Shown here in pieces: positions 16,276 through 24,070 of a stretch of DNA of 44,493 bases. Position 1 is the stretch's first letter, and every line of letters starts with the position of its first letter. The notes under the pieces were generated by a model that was not told the DNA's origin, did not search any database, and was given only the letters and a program-made list of their open reading frames with translations. Source of the DNA: Micrococcales bacterium (GTDB lineage Bacteria; Actinomycetota; Actinomycetes; Actinomycetales; Cellulomonadaceae). Position numbers and translations under genes: made by a program. Where the stretch lies: NCBI GenBank assembly GCA_014763765.1, contig JACXUT010000005.1, forward strand, positions 1 through 44,493, in the 5' to 3' direction.

Positions 16276-17067
16276 TTGTTCTACTGGTTGATGAAGCGGG
16301 TCCTGATCGGCCCGCTGCTGCACCTGCTGTTCCGCCCGTGGGTCCGCGGGGCGGAGCACGTGCCGAGCAGCGGCGGCGCGATCCTCGCGAGCAACCACCT
16401 GGCCGTCATCGACTCGTTCTTCCTGCCCCTGGTGCTGGACCGCGAGATCGTCTTCATCGGCAAGAACGAGTACTTCACGGGGCGCGGGCTCAAGGGGCGG
16501 CTGACCGCGGGCTTCATGCGCGGCGTCGGGACCATCCCGGTGGACCGCAGCGGCGGCAAGGCGTCCGAGGCTGCGCTGCGCACCGGGCTGCGGCGCCTGG
16601 AGGAGGGCAAGCTCTTCGGCATCTACCCGGAGGGCACGCGCAGCCCCGACGGCCGGCTGTACCGCGGCAAGACCGGCGTCGCCCGCCTGGCGCTGGAGTC
16701 CGGCGCGCCGGTGGTCCCCGTCGTCATGGTCGACACGGAGAAGGCCCAGCCGCTCGGGCAGCGCCTGCCGCACCCGCGCCGCATCGGCGTCGTCATCGGC
16801 GAGCCGCTCGACTTCAGCCGCTACCAGGGCATGGAGAACGACCGGTTCATCCTGCGCTCGGTCACCGACGAGATCATGTACGCGCTCATGAGCCTGTCCG
16901 GCCAGGAGTACGTCGACATCTACGCCGCGACGCAGAAGGCCCGCATCGCCACCGGCCACCCGGCCGCGACCGGCCCCGCCGCCCCGGAGCCGACCGCCCC
17001 GGGCGGCCGCGCCGTGCCCGATGTCCAGCCACCGGTCCCGCCGGAGGAGGACGCCGCGGCTCAGTAG
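16276..17067 (+). CDS. plsC: 1-acyl-sn-glycerol-3-phosphate acyltransferase (PlsC family)
   Basis: The enzyme acylates lysophosphatidate to phosphatidate at the membrane. The acyltransferase motif HLAVID (H41, D46) and the substrate-binding EGTRS (119-123) are present, with FIGKNEYF and GTIPVDR between them. The protein has 263 residues; the last 40 are Pro/Ala-rich and variable. The start is taken as TTG at 16276, downstream of GAGAGGTGG; an internal ATG at 16291 would remove five residues. A close relative occurs beside the class II DAHP synthase and PknL genes in other actinobacteria. Acyl-chain preference is unknown. Confidence 0.9.
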   Translation: MFYWLMKRVLIGPLLHLLFRPWVRGAEHVPSSGGAILASNHLAVIDSFFLPLVLDREIVFIGKNEYFTGRGLKGRLTAGFMRGVGTIPVDRSGGKASEAALRTGLRRLEEGKLFGIYPEGTRSPDGRLYRGKTGVARLALESGAPVVPVVMVDTEKAQPLGQRLPHPRRIGVVIGEPLDFSRYQGMENDRFILRSVTDEIMYALMSLSGQEYVDIYAATQKARIATGHPAATGPAAPEPTAPGGRAVPDVQPPVPPEEDAAAQ

Positions 17068-17158
17068 GATGAGCCCGTCCGCCGTGCCCTGCGCGTGGCG
17101 GCACCCCGGACCTCGGTCCCGGTTCCGGGTCTCGTGCGTCGCGTTCAGTGGCGCGCGG

Positions 17159-17174
17159 GCTGGGGACCCCCAGC
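17159..17174 (+). promoter_or_regulatory. Hairpin just upstream of pfp
   Basis: GCTGGGG-AC-CCCCAGC is a perfect 7-bp inverted repeat ending about 27 nt before the ATG of the phosphofructokinase gene, ahead of the GAGAGGTG ribosome site. It could end plsC transcripts or act as a leader element for pfp-aroG. Confidence 0.35.
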
Positions 17175-17201
17175 CGTGCTGATCAACGAGAGGTGTGTCT
17201 C

Positions 17202-18422
17202 ATGTCGGTTCGTCGCGTCGCGCTCCTGACCGCGGGTGGCTTCGCTCCGTGCCTGTCCTCGGCCGTCGGTGGCCTCATCGAGCGGTACACCGAGATCGCG
17301 CCCGAGGTGGAGATCATCGCGTACGAGCACGGCTACTACGGGCTGCTGCGCGGGGACAAGATCGTCATCACCGACGAGGCGCGCCGGCAGGCGGGCATCC
17401 TGCACCGGTTCGGCGGCTCGCCGATCGGCAACTCCCGCGTGAAGCTCACCAACGCGGCCGACTGCGTCAAGCGCGGGCTGGTCCAGGAGGGCCAGGACCC
17501 GCTGCAGGTCGCGGCCGAGCAGCTCAAGGCCGACGGCGTCGACGTGCTGCACACCATCGGCGGCGACGACACGAACACCACGGCCGCGGACCTCGCCGCG
17601 TACCTGGCGGAGAACGACTACGGCCTGACCGTCGTCGGCCTGCCGAAGACCATCGACAACGACGTGGTGCCGATCAAGCAGTCGCTGGGCGCCTGGACCG
17701 CCGCCGAGGAGGCCGCCGGGTTCGCCGCGAACGTCATCGGCGAGCACCGCTCCGGCCCGCGCATGCTCATCGTGCACGAGGTCATGGGCCGGCACTGCGG
17801 CTGGCTGACCGCCGCCGCCGCGTCCGAGTACCGCAAGTGGCTCGACGCCCAGGAGTGGGCCCCGGCCCTCGGCCTGACCCGTGAGCGCTGGGACATCCAC
17901 GCGGTGTTCCTGCCCGAGCTGGCGATCGACATCGACGCCGAGGCCGCGCGCCTCAAGGCGATCATGGACTCCCAGGGCAACGTCAACATCTTCCTGTCCG
18001 AGGGTGCGGGCATGCACGAGATCGTCGAGCAGCTCGAGGCGTCCGGCGCCGAGGTGCCGCGCGACCCGTTCGGCCACGTCAAGCTCGACACCATCAACCC
18101 GGGCCAGTGGTTCGCGAAGCAGTTCGCGGAGAAGCTCGGCGCCGAGAAGGTCATGGTCCAGAAGTCCGGCTACTACTCGCGCGCCGCGGCCGCGAACGCC
18201 GAGGACCTGCGCCTCATCAAGTCGATGACCGACCTGGCCGTCGAGTGCGCCCTGCGCGGCGAGGCCGGCGTCATCGGCCACGACGAGGAGGACGGCGACC
18301 GCCTCAAGGCCATCGCGTTCCCGCGGATCGCGGGCGGCAAGGCGTTCGACGTCTCGCAGCCGTGGTTCGGCGCGCTCCTGGAGGGCATCGGGCAGCCCCT
18401 GGTGCCCGCAGCGGCCCACTGA
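17202..18422 (+). CDS. pfp: Pyrophosphate-dependent 6-phosphofructokinase
   Basis: This is a phosphofructokinase of 406 residues with the usual GG-D-T and TIDND active site (TIDND at 150-154) and MGRHCGWL (195-202). Two residues mark PPi rather than ATP as donor: the loop reads GGDDT (120-124) where ATP enzymes have GGDG, and lysine (K149) precedes TIDND where ATP enzymes have glycine. PPi enzymes are reversible, so it may serve both glycolysis and gluconeogenesis. The ATG at 17202 follows GAGAGGTG. Its TGA overlaps the aroG ATG, giving a two-gene operon that makes fructose-1,6-bisphosphate and commits PEP to aromatics. Confidence 0.93.
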   Translation: MSVRRVALLTAGGFAPCLSSAVGGLIERYTEIAPEVEIIAYEHGYYGLLRGDKIVITDEARRQAGILHRFGGSPIGNSRVKLTNAADCVKRGLVQEGQDPLQVAAEQLKADGVDVLHTIGGDDTNTTAADLAAYLAENDYGLTVVGLPKTIDNDVVPIKQSLGAWTAAEEAAGFAANVIGEHRSGPRMLIVHEVMGRHCGWLTAAAASEYRKWLDAQEWAPALGLTRERWDIHAVFLPELAIDIDAEAARLKAIMDSQGNVNIFLSEGAGMHEIVEQLEASGAEVPRDPFGHVKLDTINPGQWFAKQFAEKLGAEKVMVQKSGYYSRAAAANAEDLRLIKSMTDLAVECALRGEAGVIGHDEEDGDRLKAIAFPRIAGGKAFDVSQPWFGALLEGIGQPLVPAAAH

Positions 18423-19774
18423 TGAGCGTCGAGGCCGACCCCGCGGTGCTCGAGGGCCTCGAGCACTGGCGGACCCTGCCCGTCACGCAGCAGCCCGCGT
18501 GGCCGGACGCCGACGCCCTCGCGCGCGTCGGCGCCCGGCTCGCCGGGCTGCCCCCGCTGGTGTTCGCGGGGGAGGCGGACGCGCTGCGCGGCCAGCTCGC
18601 CGCCGCGGGCCGGGGCGAGGCGTTCCTGCTGCAGGGCGGTGACTGCGCCGAGACGTTCGCGGAGGCCACGGCCGACAACATCCGCGGCAAGATCATGACC
18701 GTCCTGCAGATGGCGGTCGTCCTCACGTACGGCGCCAGCCTGCCCGTCATCAAGATGGGCCGGATGGCGGGGCAGTACGCCAAGCCGCGCTCGTCGGAGA
18801 CCGAGACCCGCGACGGCGTGACGCTGCCGGCGTTCCGGGGCGACATCATCAACGGCTTCGAGTTCACGCCCGAGGCCCGCACGCCCGACCCGGAGCGGCT
18901 GCTCGACGCGTACCACACGTCCGCGTCGACGCTGAACCTCATCCGCGCGTTCACCACCGGGGGCTTCGCGTCCCTGCTGCGGGTGCACGAGTGGAACCGG
19001 GGCTTCACCGCGAACCCGGCGTACGCGCGGTACGAGGAGATCGCCGCGGAGATCGACCGCGCGATCCGGTTCATGGCCGCGTGCGGCGCCGACTTCGACG
19101 CGCTGCGGACCGTGGACTTCTACTCGAGCCACGAGGGCCTGCTGCTCGACTACGAGCGTCCCCTCACGCGCATCGACTCGCGGACCGGGCTGCCGTACGA
19201 CTGCTCGGCGCACTTCCTGTGGATCGGGGAGCGCACCCGGCAGCTCGACGGCGCGCACGTGGACTACTTCAGCCGCGTGCACAACCCGATCGGCATCAAG
19301 CTCGGCCCGACCTCCACGGCGGACGACGCCCTGCGCCTGATCGACAAGCTCAACCCGAGCGCCGAGCCTGGCCGCATCACGTTCATCACGCGCATGGGCG
19401 CCGGGAAGATCCGCGACCTGCTGCCGTCGCTCGTCGAGAAGGTCACCGCCGACGGTCGTCCCGTCACGTGGGTGTGCGACCCGATGCACGGCAACGGCAT
19501 CACGTCGGCGTCCGGGTACAAGACGCGGCGGTTCTCCGACGTCATGGACGAGGTCGCCGGGTTCTTCGAGGTGCACCGGTCGCTCGGGACCGTGCCGGGC
19601 GGGCTGCACATCGAGCTCACCGGGGACGACGTCACCGAGGTGCTCGGCGGCGCGGAGGAGATCGACGACGCCGGGCTGGCGCGCCGGTACGAGACGCTCG
19701 TCGACCCGCGGCTGAACCACCAGCAGTCGCTGGAGCTCGCGTTCCAGGTGGTGGAGCTGCTCCGCCGGAGCTGA
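18422..19774 (+). CDS. aroG: 3-deoxy-7-phosphoheptulonate synthase, class II
   Basis: The enzyme condenses phosphoenolpyruvate with erythrose-4-phosphate, the first shikimate-pathway step. The 450-residue protein has class II hallmarks: the HWRTLPVTQQPAWPD start, LLQGGDCAE (Cys75 being the likely metal ligand), MGRMAGQYAKPRS, and a C-terminal CDPMHGN motif. This class is feedback-regulated in mycobacteria, often together with chorismate mutase; no such gene is visible here. The ATG overlaps the stop of pfp (TGATG), implying coupled translation. The spacing leaves no separate promoter. Confidence 0.95.
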   Translation: MSVEADPAVLEGLEHWRTLPVTQQPAWPDADALARVGARLAGLPPLVFAGEADALRGQLAAAGRGEAFLLQGGDCAETFAEATADNIRGKIMTVLQMAVVLTYGASLPVIKMGRMAGQYAKPRSSETETRDGVTLPAFRGDIINGFEFTPEARTPDPERLLDAYHTSASTLNLIRAFTTGGFASLLRVHEWNRGFTANPAYARYEEIAAEIDRAIRFMAACGADFDALRTVDFYSSHEGLLLDYERPLTRIDSRTGLPYDCSAHFLWIGERTRQLDGAHVDYFSRVHNPIGIKLGPTSTADDALRLIDKLNPSAEPGRITFITRMGAGKIRDLLPSLVEKVTADGRPVTWVCDPMHGNGITSASGYKTRRFSDVMDEVAGFFEVHRSLGTVPGGLHIELTGDDVTEVLGGAEEIDDAGLARRYETLVDPRLNHQQSLELAFQVVELLRRS

Positions 19775-19783
19775 GACCCCGCG

Positions 19784-19834
19784 ACGACGCCCCGTGCCGC
19801 GCGCCCCGACGAGGGCCGCTGCGCGGGGCGTCGT
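19784..19834. terminator. Bidirectional terminator between aroG and the kinase gene
   Basis: ACGACGCCCCG (19784-19794) and CGGGGCGTCGT (19824-19834) form an 11-bp perfect stem around a 29-nt loop that can itself fold (GCCC/GGGC). It sits between convergent genes and lacks a T-run. Confidence 0.6.
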
Positions 19835-19847
19835 GCTGCGCAGGGCG

Positions 19848-21848
19848 TCAGACGACGGTGAGCGTGATGGTGCTGCCCTTCGGCACGGACTCGCCACCGG
19901 CCGTGCTCTGGTCGCGGACCGTCCCGAAGATGCCGCCGAGCACGTTCTGCCGCTCCGCCTTCAGCCCGAGCTCCTCGAGCGCCGCCGCAGCCTCGTCGTA
20001 CTGCTTGCCGCGCAGGTTGGGGACCTCGACCATCTCCGGCCCCTTCGACACCTGCAGCGTCACGGTGTCCATGCGGTGCCCCTCGGTGCCGCCTTCGGGG
20101 GACTGGGAGATCACGCGGCCGGCCTCGACGGTGTCGCTGAACGCCTCCTGCGCCTCGACCTTCAGGCCGATGGCGTCGAGCTGCGTCCGCGCCTGGTCGA
20201 GGGTCGCTCCGACGACGGAGACCACGGTGACGGGCTCGGGTCCCTTGGACACGGTGAGGTACAGCGTGGACCCGCGCCGGATGGAGGCGTTCGGCTCGAC
20301 GGCGGTCCCGTCGGCGTCGGTGATCGCGGTGACGACGCCGAACCCGGCGGTGTCGGAGTAGACGTTGTCGTTGTAGTCCACGACGAGGTCGGCCCCGGTG
20401 ATTGCGGCCTCCACGTCGGCCTGCTGCTTCCCGACGAGGTCAGCGGGCACGGTGACGAGGTCGGGGCCGCGGGAGACGGACAGCGTGACGCTGCCGTCCT
20501 TGCGCACGGGGTCGCCCTCGGCCGGCTCCGCGGCGAAGACGGTGCCCTTCGGCGCCGAGTCGTGGAACTCCTCGACGGGGTCGGCCCCGAGACCCGCGTC
20601 CTGGAGCTCCGCCACGGCCTCGTCGACGGTCAGCGACGTCACCTCGGGGACGGTCGTGTAGGCGCCGGGCCCCTCCGCGAGGTACCACCACGTCCCGCCG
20701 CCGGCAGCGGCGAGGACCAGCACCGCGGCGAGCGCCCAGCGCCACCAGCGACGCCGGCGCGGCGGCGCGGGGGAGTCGACGGCGGGCTCGGGCCCGCCCG
20801 CGGTGACGACGCCGATCGGCAGCGCGACGGTCCGTCCGGGTGCGTCGATGCGCGCCGTGGCGTCCGAGGGACGGCCGTCGTCGTCGGACGGGTCGTCGCC
20901 CCGGAGGTCACCCGGCCCGTCGGACTCCGGGTCGGTGGCCTGGGGGAGCGACACGGCCGGCTCGACGTCCACGCGGCGGTCGAGCGTGGCGGTGTCGAGC
21001 GCCGTCCGCGTGCGCCGCAGCAGCGCGAGCGCGGCCCCCGCGTCGGCCGGACGGTCGTCGGGCTCGCGGGCCGACAGCGCCCCGACCAGCTCGTCCACCT
21101 CGACCGGGAGCCAGGACGCGGTGTCGGACGGCGCGGGCACGTCGGAGTTCACGTGCTGGAACGCGATCTGGATGGGCGTCTCGCCGGTGAACGGCTGCGC
21201 GCCGGTGATCATCTCGTACAGCAGCACGCCCGCGGCGTACACGTCGGTGCGGGCGTCGCTGCCGCCGTGCAGCACGAGCTCGGGGGCGAGGTAGGCCACG
21301 GTGCCGAACACGGTGCCGGTGGTGGTGGACGTGACCTCGGTGACGGCGCGTGCGAGACCGAAGTCCGTGACCTTCACCCGGCCGTCCGACGCGAGCAGGA
21401 CGTTCTCGGGCTTCACGTCGCGGTGCACGAGACCCGCGCGGTGCGCCGCGGCCAGCGCGTCGAGCACCTGCTCCGCCACGCCGAGCGCCTCGCCGACGGT
21501 GAGGGACCCGCGCTCCGCGAGGTGCCGCCGCAGGTTCACGCCGTCGACGTACTCCATGGTCAGGTACGACGTCTCGCCGTCGACGCCCTGGTCGTACACC
21601 CCGACGAGTCCGGGGTGCGTCAGCCGGGCGGCGGCGCGCGCCTCCCGCCGGAACCGCGCGACGAAGTTCGCCCCCGCGGTCCCCTCGGCGAGGTGCGGGT
21701 GCATCACCTTCAGCGCGACGTCACGGTCCAGCCGGCGGTCCACCGCGAGGTACACGGTGGCCATCCCGCCGCGCGCGATCCGCGAGACGACCTGGTACCG
21801 CCCGTCGACCAGGCGGCCGACGAGCGGATCGGTGACGGTGGCTCCCAC
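19848..21848 (-). CDS. pknL: Ser/Thr protein kinase with PASTA repeats (PknL-like)
   Basis: A membrane receptor kinase of 666 residues. The kinase domain (about 18-280) has the ATP lysine K47 (VALKVM), catalytic HRDVKPEN (D144) and DFG (162-164), with several threonines in the activation loop (173-177). An acidic juxtamembrane region leads to one membrane span (about 370-389). Four extracellular PASTA repeats (about 398-666) would sense muropeptides or lipid II. Its neighbours, aroG, a Rv2175c-like protein and a polyprenyl synthetase, match the pknL locus of mycobacteria, although PASTA domains are not part of M. tuberculosis PknL as I remember it. The GTG start is supported by a TAGACT -10 box 7 nt upstream. 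Confidence 0.92.
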   Translation of the reverse strand: MGATVTDPLVGRLVDGRYQVVSRIARGGMATVYLAVDRRLDRDVALKVMHPHLAEGTAGANFVARFRREARAAARLTHPGLVGVYDQGVDGETSYLTMEYVDGVNLRRHLAERGSLTVGEALGVAEQVLDALAAAHRAGLVHRDVKPENVLLASDGRVKVTDFGLARAVTEVTSTTTGTVFGTVAYLAPELVLHGGSDARTDVYAAGVLLYEMITGAQPFTGETPIQIAFQHVNSDVPAPSDTASWLPVEVDELVGALSAREPDDRPADAGAALALLRRTRTALDTATLDRRVDVEPAVSLPQATDPESDGPGDLRGDDPSDDDGRPSDATARIDAPGRTVALPIGVVTAGGPEPAVDSPAPPRRRRWWRWALAAVLVLAAAGGGTWWYLAEGPGAYTTVPEVTSLTVDEAVAELQDAGLGADPVEEFHDSAPKGTVFAAEPAEGDPVRKDGSVTLSVSRGPDLVTVPADLVGKQQADVEAAITGADLVVDYNDNVYSDTAGFGVVTAITDADGTAVEPNASIRRGSTLYLTVSKGPEPVTVVSVVGATLDQARTQLDAIGLKVEAQEAFSDTVEAGRVISQSPEGGTEGHRMDTVTLQVSKGPEMVEVPNLRGKQYDEAAAALEELGLKAERQNVLGGIFGTVRDQSTAGGESVPKGSTITLTVV

Positions 21849-21855
21849 GGCGCGC

Positions 21856-21861
21856 AGTCTA
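21856..21861 (-). promoter_or_regulatory. Putative -10 element of the PASTA kinase
   Basis: TAGACT on the minus strand ends 7 nt before the GTG at 21848, with no Shine-Dalgarno. It supports leaderless initiation at this GTG. Confidence 0.5.
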
Positions 21862-21896
21862 CGGTGGCGGGGTCGCCGGACCCGGCAGGCAGACCG

Positions 21897-23312
21897 TCAG
21901 AAGCGCGCCATGAGGGTCTGGACGTTCGCCACGTAGCGCCGGGTGTCGCTGAACATCCCGTTGCGCTTCACCGAGCCGGCGCCCTGGTAGTACGAGGCGA
22001 TGGCGGTGGGCAGGTCGGGCGAGGTCTTCACGAGCTGGCGCAGGATCGCCACGCCCGCCACGACGTTGTCGTCGGGGTCCAGCAGGTTGAGGTCGCGGCC
22101 GACCAGGTCCGACGCCCAGTCGCCCGACGTCGGGATGACCTGCATGGTCCCGATCGCGTTGGCGGGGGAGACCGACGTGTGGTCGAACCCGGACTCCTGG
22201 AACGCGATCGCCTGGGCCAGCGCGGTGTCGACGCCCATGGCACGGGCGGTCGAGGCGACCTTCGCCTGCATCTGGTCGCGGCTCGGCACGCCCATCGCCA
22301 GGAGGGACGCCTTGTTCGCGTTGGCGGAGGCGACCACGCTCGGCGCGTAGGTGCGGCCGAGGAACGTGTTGCCGACGAGCGCGGTGCCGCCGGTCGCCTG
22401 GGGGGCGGCGGCGGTCGCGGTCGTCGCGGTGGCGCCGGCGCCGGGGATAGTCAGGGTCTGGCCGACGCGGATGAAGGCGCGCGCGTCGAGGCCGTTGGCG
22501 GACACGACGGCGGCGACGGTGGTGCCGTAGCGCTGGGCGATGGCGGAGACGGTCTCGCCGGAGGCGACCGTGTGCGATCCGCCGGTGGCCTGGGGTGTGG
22601 CGGCGGGCGCGGTCGTCGCGGTGGCGCCGGCGCCGGGGATGGTGAGGGTCTGGCCGACGCGGATGAAGGCGCGCGAGTCGAGGCCGTTGGCGGACACGAC
22701 GGCGGCGACGGTGGTGCCGTAGCGCTGGGCGATGGCGGAGACGGTCTCGCCGGAGGCGACGGTGTGGGACCCGCCGGTGGCCTGGGGTGCGGCGGCGGGC
22801 GCGGTCGTCGCGGTGGCGCCGGCGCCGGGGATGGTCAGGGTCTGGCCGACGCGGATGAACGCGCGCGAGTCCAGGCCGTTCGCGGACACGACGGCGGCCA
22901 CGGTGGTGCCGTAGCGCTGGGCGATCGCGGAGACGGTCTCGCCGGAGGCGACCGTGTGGGACCCGCCGGTGGCCTGCGGCGCGGCGGCGGGCGCGGTCGT
23001 CGCGGAGCGCTGGGTCGGGATGGTGAGCCGCTGCCCCTCGCGGATGAACGCGCGCGAGTCCAGTCCGTTCGCCGTGCGGACGGCGGAGACGGTCGTGCCG
23101 TGCCGGGCGGCGATGTGGCTGACGGTGTCACCGGACCGCACCGTGTACTGCTCGTCGGCGTGCGCGGCTCCCGCCGACGCCGTGGCGGCGACGGCGGCGA
23201 TCGCGATGGCACCGGTCCCGGTCGCGAGGCGGCGTCCACGGGCGCGGGAGGCGGCTCCGGGCGCCTGGGCGCGGGCGGCCTGGTCCGTGAGGGCGAGGGC
23301 GGGCTGCGTCAT
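21897..23312 (-). CDS. Secreted LysM peptidoglycan hydrolase with lytic transglycosylase domain
   Basis: The 471-residue protein begins with a long signal peptide (Arg-rich region to residue 29, hydrophobic 32-50, cleavage likely after AHA near 52). Four LysM wall-binding domains follow (about 55-99, 119-162, 183-226 and 247-290) separated by Ala/Thr/Pro linkers. The C-terminal part is an SLT-type transglycosylase, with the probable catalytic E373 in FQESGF and the GTMQVIP motif. It would bind and cleave peptidoglycan outside the cell. Domains 2-4 are nearly identical, encoded by a 192-bp tandem repeat. GTCACA-type repeats upstream suggest MtrA control. The ATG follows an AGGGG ribosome site. 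The PASTA kinase gene is next door. Confidence 0.92.
   Translation of the reverse strand: MTQPALALTDQAARAQAPGAASRARGRRLATGTGAIAIAAVAATASAGAAHADEQYTVRSGDTVSHIAARHGTTVSAVRTANGLDSRAFIREGQRLTIPTQRSATTAPAAAPQATGGSHTVASGETVSAIAQRYGTTVAAVVSANGLDSRAFIRVGQTLTIPGAGATATTAPAAAPQATGGSHTVASGETVSAIAQRYGTTVAAVVSANGLDSRAFIRVGQTLTIPGAGATATTAPAATPQATGGSHTVASGETVSAIAQRYGTTVAAVVSANGLDARAFIRVGQTLTIPGAGATATTATAAAPQATGGTALVGNTFLGRTYAPSVVASANANKASLLAMGVPSRDQMQAKVASTARAMGVDTALAQAIAFQESGFDHTSVSPANAIGTMQVIPTSGDWASDLVGRDLNLLDPDDNVVAGVAILRQLVKTSPDLPTAIASYYQGAGSVKRNGMFSDTRRYVANVQTLMARF
22389..22967. repeat. 192-bp tandem repeat encoding LysM domains 2-4
   Basis: Three nearly identical 192-bp units, for example CCGGGGAT at 22441, 22633 and 22825, encode the second to fourth LysM domains with their linkers (64 residues each). 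The first LysM domain is diverged. The unit is a multiple of three, so recombination would add or remove whole domains. Confidence 0.9.
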
Positions 23313-23353
23313 GGTGGGGACCCCTGTGCTGAGGACGTCGCCGCTGGCGGTGT
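23313..23353 (-). promoter_or_regulatory. Leader of the LysM hydrolase gene
   Basis: These 41 nt separate the GTCAC repeats from the ATG and contain the AGGGG ribosome site near the start codon. I looked for a c-di-AMP (ydaO-type) riboswitch, known upstream of wall hydrolases in actinobacteria, and did not see its conserved elements here or further upstream. Confidence 0.4.
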
Positions 23354-23398
23354 GCGAGTGACGTGTGTGACTGCTGTGACTGATGTGACTAGTGCGAC
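23354..23398 (-). promoter_or_regulatory. Five 9-bp-spaced GTCAC direct repeats (MtrA-box-like)
   Basis: On the minus strand the segment reads as consecutive 9-mers: GTCGCACTA, GTCACATCA, GTCACAGCA, GTCACACAC, GTCACTCGC. Three are exact GTCACA and two are one-base variants, all in the same 9-bp phase and about 45-86 nt upstream of the LysM hydrolase ATG. MtrA of mycobacteria binds direct repeats of a GTCACAgcg-type 9-mer and controls wall hydrolases, so this is a plausible MtrA array. A TACCGT -10 candidate (23397-23402) with TTCCCA 17 bp upstream partly overlaps it, which would place the sites around and after the transcription start. Confidence 0.6.
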
Positions 23399-23557
23399 GG
23401 TAGTGCAGGTGACGGGGCCTGGGAAGTCGGCGGTCGCATTTGTCCGGTTGACCTGCGCCGATCCGTCGCGACGTCACCCGCTGGGTGGACCCACGGGACG
23501 TCCGGGCCGGTGGCGGCGCCGCCGGGACGCGAGGCGTCGGATGCCGCCCGGGCTCAG

Positions 23558-23563
23558 TACGCT
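23558..23563 (+). promoter_or_regulatory. Putative -10 element of the wHTH gene
   Basis: TACGCT ends 7 nt before the GTG at 23571, with no ribosome site. It supports that GTG and a leaderless transcript. Confidence 0.5.
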
Positions 23564-23570
23564 GGCCCGC

Positions 23571-23996
23571 GTGACTGCGCAGCCCACCCCCGATGACCTG
23601 GTCGACACCTGGCTGACCGTGCCCGACGCGGCCGACGAGCTCGGCCTCGACGCCGGCAAGGTCCGCCGCCTGCTGAAGGAGCGGCGGCTGGCCGCCGTCC
23701 GGCGGGGGGAGCCGCGGGTCCTCAGCATCCCTGCGGCGTTCCTCGTCCCGGTCGACGCGGCGAACCCGGTCGCCGACCCGCACGCCGACGAGGACGACGA
23801 GGCGCCCGCGGCGCGTGCCACGGTGCTCGCCTCGCTGCAGGGCACCCTGACGGTGCTCGGGGACGCCGGCTTCTCCGACGAGGAGGCCATCGTGTGGCTG
23901 TTCACCGCGGACGACTCGCTGCCGGGACGCCCCGTCGACGCCCTGCGCGCGGGGCACAAGACCGAGGTGCGCCGTCGCGCCCAGGCGATGCTCTGA
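23571..23996 (+). CDS. Rv2175c-like DNA-binding (winged helix-turn-helix) protein
   Basis: The 141-residue protein has an N-terminal helix-turn-helix (about 12-50: TVPDAADELGL then KVRRLLKERRL), a short linker and a C-terminal helical domain containing EAIVWLF and the ending RRRAQAML. This matches the Rv2175c family, a DNA-binding substrate of the kinase PknL in mycobacteria, and the PASTA kinase gene lies about 1.7 kb away. Phosphorylation by that kinase is inference; threonines near the N-terminus (T2, T6, T13) are candidates. DNA targets are unknown. The GTG is set by the -10 box. Confidence 0.85.
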   Translation: MTAQPTPDDLVDTWLTVPDAADELGLDAGKVRRLLKERRLAAVRRGEPRVLSIPAAFLVPVDAANPVADPHADEDDEAPAARATVLASLQGTLTVLGDAGFSDEEAIVWLFTADDSLPGRPVDALRAGHKTEVRRRAQAML

Positions 23997-24005
23997 GCGT
24001 GTGAC

Positions 24006-24049
24006 GTGCCGGTGCGGGCGGCGGCGGTCGGCCGGACCCGCGCCGGCAC
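24006..24049. terminator. Bidirectional terminator between the wHTH and polyprenyl synthetase genes
   Basis: GTGCCGG-T-GCGGG (24006-24018) pairs with CCCGC-G-CCGGCAC (24037-24049), a 12-bp stem with one internal mismatch and an 18-nt loop, between convergent genes. There is no T-tract. Confidence 0.55.
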
Positions 24050-24070
24050 ACCGGCTCGGGACGCCGCCGT

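Noticed and set aside
23313..23570. c-di-AMP (ydaO) riboswitch upstream of the LysM hydrolase
   Set aside because: It would be expected from other actinobacteria, but I could not find the conserved riboswitch elements, and the interval is occupied by the GTCAC repeats. A covariance-model search of 23313-23570 would settle it.
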